A program made the position numbers and the translations under genes. A stretch of DNA of 25,049 bases from Saccoglossus kowalevskii (lineage: Eukaryota > Hemichordata > Enteropneusta > Harrimaniidae). The notes beneath the pieces were generated by a model. The model was not told the origin of the DNA and made no database searches. It saw nothing but the letters and a program-made list of their open reading frames with translations. The stretch lies in contig NW_003130855.1 of assembly GCF_000003605.2 (NCBI RefSeq), forward strand, positions 317,343 to 342,391, written 5' to 3'. Positions 19,350 to 25,049 of the stretch are shown piece after piece (the first letter of the stretch is position 1; every line of letters starts with the position of its first letter).

Positions 19350-19537
19350 ACCATAGAACATTGGCGTTTCGCAACCGGGTGTTGGTCAGCGAACGTGATA
19401 ATTGCCTCAGTAGCAGGACGAATGGTCGGTCGTGCTTTTAATTTTGTTAAGTTTACGTTATGCAGCGACCAATACCCTGGTTCGACTTCACCAAGAACTG
19501 TGGCAATCTGATTAAAATCTGATGTAGTGTACGGGCT
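19331..19537 (-). pseudogene. Unrecognised open frame interrupted by the retrotransposon
   Basis: The minus strand is open from just after a stop at 19538-19540 through the LTR boundary at 19349. It reads in part NQIATVLGEVEPGYWSLHN then KARPTIRPATEAII, with no ATG. Only the part down to 19350 is flanking DNA. Base use is richer in G and C than the surroundings, and the peptide looks protein-like, but I cannot name a family. If the retrotransposon is removed with one target duplication, the frame would run on for a few codons and stop near 13999. It could be the last exon of something or a relic of another transposon. Confidence 0.25.
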
Positions 19538-19911
19538 TTAATTATTTCGGCTATAAACTTATTTTAATTTTATTTTTTATTACTTTTGTTATTAATGCCT
19601 TGTTATTTTATTATTTTACTTTGATTTTGTGATTTTTTTAATGACTTCTGAGCATGCGTGGAAATGTATTTAATGTTTTTATTTCATTGTTAAAAAATGT
19701 ATTTACAGTCAATAAATATTTTGTTTACACCTCAGCTTGGCAGCGTCGTAAAATGTATATAAACAAGTTCAGACATGACGTTTTGCTTTTGATTGTTATA
19801 CTAGTAACACAAGACTAGTGAATGATGAAAGTGTTATGTATTCATCTGAATTCTGGTTTTAAAAAGGAGACATTTTAGAACAGCAATATACTTGTGATAT
19901 TCAATATTCAC

Positions 19912-20248
19912 TTATTCCACATATTCGCGAAGTGGCTTCAGTCGATCTGTAATGCCATCAAGTTGGAAGTCTTGTGTACACGATTCCTGGCAATTTTGCA
20001 ATAGACTGCACGGCTTCAACTAGCCATTTAGCATGAAGTGGTTTTATTTCCGAAAAACTAAGATTGACTTTGACATCGGAAATATCAGCTCTCGTCCGCA
20101 GTTCCTCCAAAATACAGTCAGTGTACCACGATTGACAGTTAGATTTCAGCGGGTATTTGATAGGTTTGTTGTCGCGCTGAGTGGGAACTGCAGTAATAAT
20201 AACGTTAATCCTCGGACGTGTGTTGGCTAAGTGGAAGTGTAACACTCG
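19912..20248 (-). pseudogene. C-terminal fragment with KPLHAKW motif, transposase-like
   Basis: Minus-strand frame from after a stop at 20249-20251, without an ATG. It contains QSWYTDCILEELRTRADIS, then VKVNLSFSEIKPLHAKWLVE and SIAKLPGIV. A one-base shift near 19972 then gives DFQLDGITDRLKPLREYVE and a stop at 19912-19914. From memory, the sequence 'WYt..i...l..g.di.dvkVdLslS.iKPLHAkWl...' followed by '.gf..aGIt' is the tail of DDE-superfamily transposase-like ORFs found in several invertebrate genomes. Length is about 110 codons against several hundred for such proteins, so only the tail remains. AATAAA signals occur on the minus strand near 19575. The family name is an inference. Confidence 0.45.
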
Positions 20249-20251
20249 TTA

Positions 20252-21319
20252 GTGAATTAGTAACAGACATTGACTAATAAATGCCCCTTGTTCTTATTTG
20301 TTAAGATTCTGTTTTAATTTTGTTAACAAGCACATATAAATGAAAGGTCAAAGTTGAAATAATTCGTCTGCAAGAAGAAGGCGAATAATAAAATGCGGGA
20401 ATTAGTCGAAATTTGCTTTCACGTGATAGCATGTGGTTGCACATGAACAATCTTACAGTATTTTGTTGCCTTCAAAGTAAAACAAATAGACTTGTTTTCA
20501 TTAACCTTTTCACCACCAGACTTTCTCGTCTAAATTTTTCAGCACTTTTTTTCTTAATTTCTTCAATATTTTTGACAATTAACCCTAATTGTGGAGCCAA
20601 AAAACTAAATTTAAGTCAATTTTAATTTTTTACTCTAAAATCTGGCTATTTTTGTCTAAATCATCTGAAGAATAGTGCAGACTATAAGCTAGATTATTTT
20701 TTGGATAAAAAAGGTGGCGAAAAGGCCAAACACGTGATATTACAGAGCTTTATTATAAGCGAATACACACTAAACCTGTTGTTGAAATAAATTCAAAAAT
20801 TATATAAATACATCACGTGGATATTTTTTTTATAGCAAAGAAAATTATTGTTTGTCGTAATAGGCAGGTGCATAACTTTTGAATAATTTAATATAAATAA
20901 ATCACATTGTATTGCTCCTACCAAGATTAAGCTCCAAACAGAATTCAGTAAACGAGCTCAAAAATACATTTTTTAAATTTCTTACCAGCTCGTGGCAAAT
21001 TAAGCAGTGTCACCAGCGACAACTTTTCTATTTGAACCAATTATGTGTACTAGAGTTAGTAGCTGATCAATTAAAACAGCATGCAAATAGAATATCATAA
21101 CCAAGACGCACAGAAACAACAAACAAACAGACTGAAATAATGATTAATCGAATCATTCACTTTATCGTAATTTAGAAACATTAAAATGTTAGCGTCACTG
21201 TACAGGAAACGTTTGTTCTTATATGAAGTACAAGTGCAAATACGTTTGCCACATAAACCATACGGACTAACCTAAAGAAACATTCCCATGGCCCCTTGCG
21301 ACGAATTCCTGGAAATAGA
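20252..21319. other. No gene recognised
   Basis: AT-rich with three CACGTG sites (20420, 20731, 20814). Plus-strand frames of 62-70 codons at 20413 and 20912 are unrecognised and look like chance. Confidence 0.4.
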
Positions 21320-21614
21320 GATTGTCGACTTTGATATTCACATAGGAGATTACACGACACACGAAGTATCCGACTCAATATTCATTAACCGTGATATTTG
21401 TTTGGATTATTGCCAGAGAACCACACCAAAAAGTGTAAAGCTTAGCAACTTCTACTACTAGTTTATTTGATCAACAGGTAAGTATCCAGCTTAGTCTCAG
21501 AATTTGATACGTCGAAAAAACCTGCTAACAAACAAGCTGCTCTGTGGTTGTACTGACAGTCAGTAAAGTTGTTAACTAGATTTGCATTGACTCGCAAGTA
21601 CACCCGAGCTGGCT
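21320..21614 (+). repeat. Duplicated segment, copy B left part
   Basis: Aligns with 11332-11600 with few substitutions, apart from an extra stretch of about 26 bp (GGTTGTACTGACAGTCAGTA...) near 21546-21571. Homology to copy A stops sharply after CGAGCTGGCT at 21614 and resumes at 23972. Confidence 0.88.
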
Positions 21615-21728
21615 ATTTACTAACTAAAGGGCGATAATCGTCGCATCGCGTCCTATAACATTTCAATATGGGATCCATTCAATATATACAACGCATGTGA
21701 AATAATTTGATAGTTTGCGTGACGATCC

Positions 21729-21799
21729 TGAGGCGGCGACACGAAATTTTGCAGGGAGGGGGCGGAGATCTGCTCACGAACCTGGCGTGACCTTACTAG
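21729..21799 (+). mobile_element. hAT-like element fragment 2 (left end)
   Basis: GAGGCGGCGACACG...GGCGGAGATCTGCTCACGAA...GACCTTACTAG corresponds to the left part of the copy at 23362. It stops where that copy continues into GGGGGTCCGGGCATG. Confidence 0.55.
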
Positions 21800-22420
21800 T
21801 CATGTATGCAAGATGGTCTAAAAACTAAACTCTAATTATGTGACACGATTGTGCGACTCACAGTACCACTCTGCGAAGGGCACGATTGGTTGGTTGGTCG
21901 AAAAGCGTGAATCCCTACATTACCGTACTTCTTATTTAGAATGTAAGGGTTCACCGCATGCCTTATAAAATAATTAAGTTTTAAATGGTAAAAATGGTAC
22001 GGTAAAAAAAGTGTGTAAACACTATCTACCAGCGACATGCCGCACTGTTCGGTGATCGGCAATCACATGGAAGACAAATTGTGGGACTAAACAAATGACA
22101 CATGGTTTACGGTGATTAGACAAATCATACCGCTGGCTAGAAAAGTAAAATAGTGTAACGTGCACGTTGATGTTTACGGCCTATCTATGGTGTAACGTTA
22201 TCGCCATCTTGAAGTTGTAAGGCTTCGTCCCGACGACTATGCTCATTAGTTTCAAAGCGAGTAGAACGCGAAGTACTTTTCACACGTTCTACAACGAATG
22301 TTTTACTTCAGCCTTGACTTTGTTGAATGCATCAAGGAAAATAATTTGCGTGGAGTGAAAAAAAATCATATAATTTTAAATCGTCTGGAACTGTCATTGT
22401 CAATAGCCCTACGTTACATG

Positions 22421-22461
22421 ATTGGCACGAGAGGGCGCCGTCCAATCTGAATGGAACGTTT
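22421..22461 (+). repeat. 41-bp conserved island, copy 2
   Basis: ATTGGCACGAGAGGGCGCC...CTGAATGGAACGTTT, inverted relative to 10483-10523. All three differences are transitions. It lies inside the 2.36-kb block that splits copy B of the duplicated segment. Confidence 0.75.
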
Positions 22462-23361
22462 CGATGTCAGTCGTTCATAGCCCATCGTCAAAGCAACAAC
22501 GCCCTATTTACGAACAGGTGAAATAATTTCAGCGATGTCTTTACAGAATAATCTTCAACAAAACTTAGAAACATTTCATAAAAAAAGTAGAGGCTCAAAA
22601 ATTATGTCTATTGCAAAACAATTCAACCGACAGCCAGTTTGACGCCACAATATCTTGCTGGAGTCCGAGTGATGTAATTGCGTTCGAAATTGTTCCATTT
22701 CAAACTGCGCATGCACACACACTGTGATTTCTCGAAATGCATACTAATTAGGTAACTTGTCACTGATAAAAGCCATTGAAAACTTGTTGAGCTATTTTGA
22801 GCAATAGTACTAGAGTGAAATATAAACGTGCATCTGTTTTCTCCATGAATTTCGTAATTTTACTATGGTCAGGGTAAAGACCTGTGGTCTGATCAAACAC
22901 GTGTCTCAAAAAACGTCTTAACATTAGTTTTTCGATTAGTTTTTCAGCTCGTAACAATATAATCAGTCAATTTAAAACTATCATGTATGCTATCGGGAAG
23001 CATTTTGACACAATTTTACTGAAAAATCGAGTTTTTCATTGCTCATGAATATTAATTTATGTAAATAAGACGATTATATCAACCAATCGTGTCATGCAAC
23101 TCCCCCTGAACTCAATTAAAAAATAATGTGACATAATGGTAAAATAATAAAAAATTTGAACATAATGATGAAATAATTAAATAAGCTAACAAAATGAAAA
23201 AAGAATGTAAACATAATGGTAAACTGCCAAGAGAAATGGTTTTGGCACTGATCTCACCCCATAAAAGCATAGTCATAAACAGTAAACGTTGTAATTGAAT
23301 TGGAGACGATAATTAACAATATAATCAACAAAGTCAAAGTTGATGTACAACATTCGTTGCA

Positions 23362-23615
23362 CAGAGGCGACGGCACGGATTTTTACATGGAGGGACGAGA
23401 TTTGCTCACCAAGCTGACCTTACTAGGGGGTCCGGGCATGCCCCCTAACAAATTTGAAATCTAGACCCCCTGAAACGCCATTTCCTGCATTTTGAGGGGC
23501 AAAGTTTATTGACACAAAGGGTTTCAGCTTGATTTCGGAGGGGCGACGCCCCAAACATTTTTGGGGGGGGGGAGGCGACCGCTTCCTCTACCCCTCCCCC
23601 GTGCTACCGCCACTG
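23362..23615 (-). mobile_element. hAT-like non-autonomous element, both ends present
   Basis: 254 bp between CAGAGGCGACGGCACGG (23362-23378) and CCGTGCTACCGCCACTG (23599-23615), imperfect 17-bp inverted ends. The CAGTGGCGG-type terminus is characteristic of hAT elements. The interior is G/C-rich with GGGGCGACGCCCC and a long G run. The flanking octamers (TCGTTGCA and CGATCATC) do not match, so no target duplication remains. Confidence 0.65.
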
Positions 23616-23971
23616 CGATCATCGCCCTTTGAAATATTCGTACGCATCACATTCTTCTCTCATCGTGACCACGTGCCGTGATCATAGCCTCATCGCGGAT
23701 CATGAATCACGTGTTAACTTCGCCATGTCAGACATCAACGCCGTGTCTACGCGACTAAACATTAATTTGTAGCTAGATAAATAAAATATTCGTAGCGATA
23801 CTGTTAAACATATTTTCCTGGTAATCATTATTGTAATGCCTAATAACTAGAAAAAGTAGTAAGTACAATCATGGCGTTTTTATGTATTTCCGAGCTTGTT
23901 TACACGCTTACTCAATTGAGTTCTGATGTCGGTCACGGTTTTAATTTGATATAGGGCACACACACGAACAC

Positions 23972-24786
23972 CTCTCCGGGGATTCGATGTACCAATGTAA
24001 ATATGTTTTTATAATGACCATGCTACCGTTAACCATACTAACATAATTAGGTGGCACAGGTACGTAGGCCATAACTCACCGTAATCTCTTGGAACAAGTT
24101 TGCTCACCGTCTGCTATTTATGGTCTGGCCGTTATTGATGATCGGTGACTAGGGCAAAAATTGTCAAGACAATTATTTCATAAATTAAAATAGATGTCGA
24201 TTTGTTTTCTTTCAAAATGAACACATACTCAACTATATTAATGTTCAAATAGATTGCAGTTTCCTCAACTTTTTCGTAGTATTTCTCTCTAACCAACCCA
24301 GTCGTCACATTGGTTCGTACTTTTTATAGAATGGTTTACAATTACAAAATAATAGGTTACGTGTTTTTGAGACAGTTGCAGAGCACTGTAAATTTGGAGT
24401 GGCTGGCTCTGGACATTGTACAACTAGTTTATAAACGTGTTGTTTGTAGTTGTAAGCTCTTGACCCAGAAAGATGCTCGAGATATATGTGTACTTTTGTT
24501 CAACTCCGAACCGTGATTGTACTTTTGTCGTATTACAGGAATGTACATTGTTTATGCGGAGGGTGTAGACGTGTTTTGCAAATTATATTATTTTCGGTGA
24601 CGCGCCTTTTTTTCTTGTTTTGTCTACAGTATTTTTTGGCAGAAACCAGGAAATAAACTAAACAAATAAAATAGCGAGCACTCGCTAATCATAAACATTT
24701 GTTTCTTGCCTCAGTTCCGCTCTGAGTAAAACATTAGCGTGCCGATATTATAGTGCAGTGTACTGGTATTATTTGAAAAGCGTGCA
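23972..24786 (+). repeat. Duplicated segment, copy B right part
   Basis: Aligns with 11601-12712 of copy A without the 320-bp insertion. Shared words include GGTACGTAGGCCATAACTCA, CTGACCCAGAAAGATG in near-identical form, GGTGACGCGC, TTTCTTGTTTTGTCTACAG and CAGTTCCGCTCTGAGTAAAA. Homology ends near GAAAAGCGTGC at 24786. Confidence 0.85.
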
Positions 24787-24955
24787 TCAAGATGCGAAGT
24801 CTTGCTATGCAGTGTGGCGTGCCAGATGCCGTATGGACACTGGTCTGGACCCATATTTCCACACTTAGGGTGGAACATTAGAAACTTTTGGTGGCAGAAT
24901 GGAAAACAAAAATGCACAAGAGTGTAAGACCACATTCACGACTGTTATTGATTAA

Positions 24956-25049
24956 AGCGGGGGAGTCCTCCCCTGCTCATGTGTCAAACTGCCATACGTG
25001 TCTTTTTACGTGTGTTGTTATCGTCCTTGTGCGCAGCGACGACCCCCCC
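24956..25049. mobile_element. TTAA-target MITE, copy 3, cut by the window end
   Basis: TTAA at 24952-24955 is followed by AGCGGGGGAGTCCTCCCCTG and CTCATGTGTCA, matching the ends of copy 1. The last bases of the window, GTGCGCAGCGACGACC plus Cs, look like the incoming right inverted repeat. The whole element would be only about 100 bp, with just its last few bases and the second TTAA outside. Confidence 0.65.

Larger units (their letters stand above)
21615..23971. other. 2.36-kb block splitting copy B
   Basis: Absent from copy A. It holds two hAT-like fragments (21729-21799, 23362-23615), the 41-bp island (22421-22461) and a loose AT-rich repeat around 23131-23225 based on ACATAATG. A 15-bp inverted pair (AAAGGGCGATAATCG at 21626-21640; its complement with one mismatch at 23616-23630) spans most of it. 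No transposase or other coding frame is recognised. The minus-strand frame at 22957-22760 is unremarkable. Confidence 0.6.

Noticed and set aside
11332-24786. Copies A and B as long LTRs of a giant element
   Set aside because: No TG...CA ends, primer site or polypurine tract at their borders, and the enclosed retrotransposon has its own LTRs and target duplication.

Overview
This is AT-rich eukaryotic nuclear DNA, almost certainly from a marine invertebrate and probably a deuterostome. It has no bacterial gene layout and no long open frames. GT-AG style splice sites appear only sporadically, while dispersed repeats, MITEs, microsatellites and relics of mobile elements are everywhere. The deuterostome guess rests mainly on one element: a Ty3/gypsy-type retrotransposon with integrase placed upstream of reverse transcriptase. 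That is the Gmr1 arrangement, which as I recall was first described in deuterostomes. I could not prove any intact host protein-coding gene; the window reads as intergenic or intronic DNA.

Layout. 1-453: nested dispersed repeat. 1257-1702: a 139-bp tandem duplication whose second unit carries a TA-target MITE, so the first unit serves as its empty site. 1730-2290: dispersed repeat with an internal tandem. 2844-4020: two more copies of the same MITE, a short TTAA-target MITE and a CCAAT hairpin. 4020-7425: mostly featureless, with a weak promoter/first-exon candidate near 5143-5266 and a 34-base poly(T). 7425-7702: a second TTAA-target MITE, followed by a weak first-exon candidate at 7889. 9711-9819: a hAT-like fragment. 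10187-10247: a core-promoter-like cluster. 11332-12712: copy A of a duplicated segment. 13411-13780: a dispersed repeat ending in a GAC run and a hairpin.

The centre of the window is a complete but dead LTR retrotransposon on the minus strand (14018-19349). It has LTRs with TG...CA ends, a tRNA-Leu-like primer binding site, a polypurine tract, gag, protease, integrase, reverse transcriptase and RNase H. The order is gag-PR-IN-RT-RH. Frameshifts, stops and lost catalytic residues show that it is a fossil.

To the right, 19912-20248 is a broken open frame with a KPLHAKW motif, likely the tail of a transposase-type protein. Copy B of the duplicated segment occupies 21320-21614 and 23972-24786, split by about 2.36 kb that holds hAT-like fragments. 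The window ends inside a third TTAA MITE.

No genes here work together as a pathway. The value of the window is its insertion history: two paired comparisons (tandem unit against MITE-bearing unit, and copy A against copy B) give natural empty sites. Coordinates of degenerate domains are approximate, and all family assignments come from reading motifs by eye.
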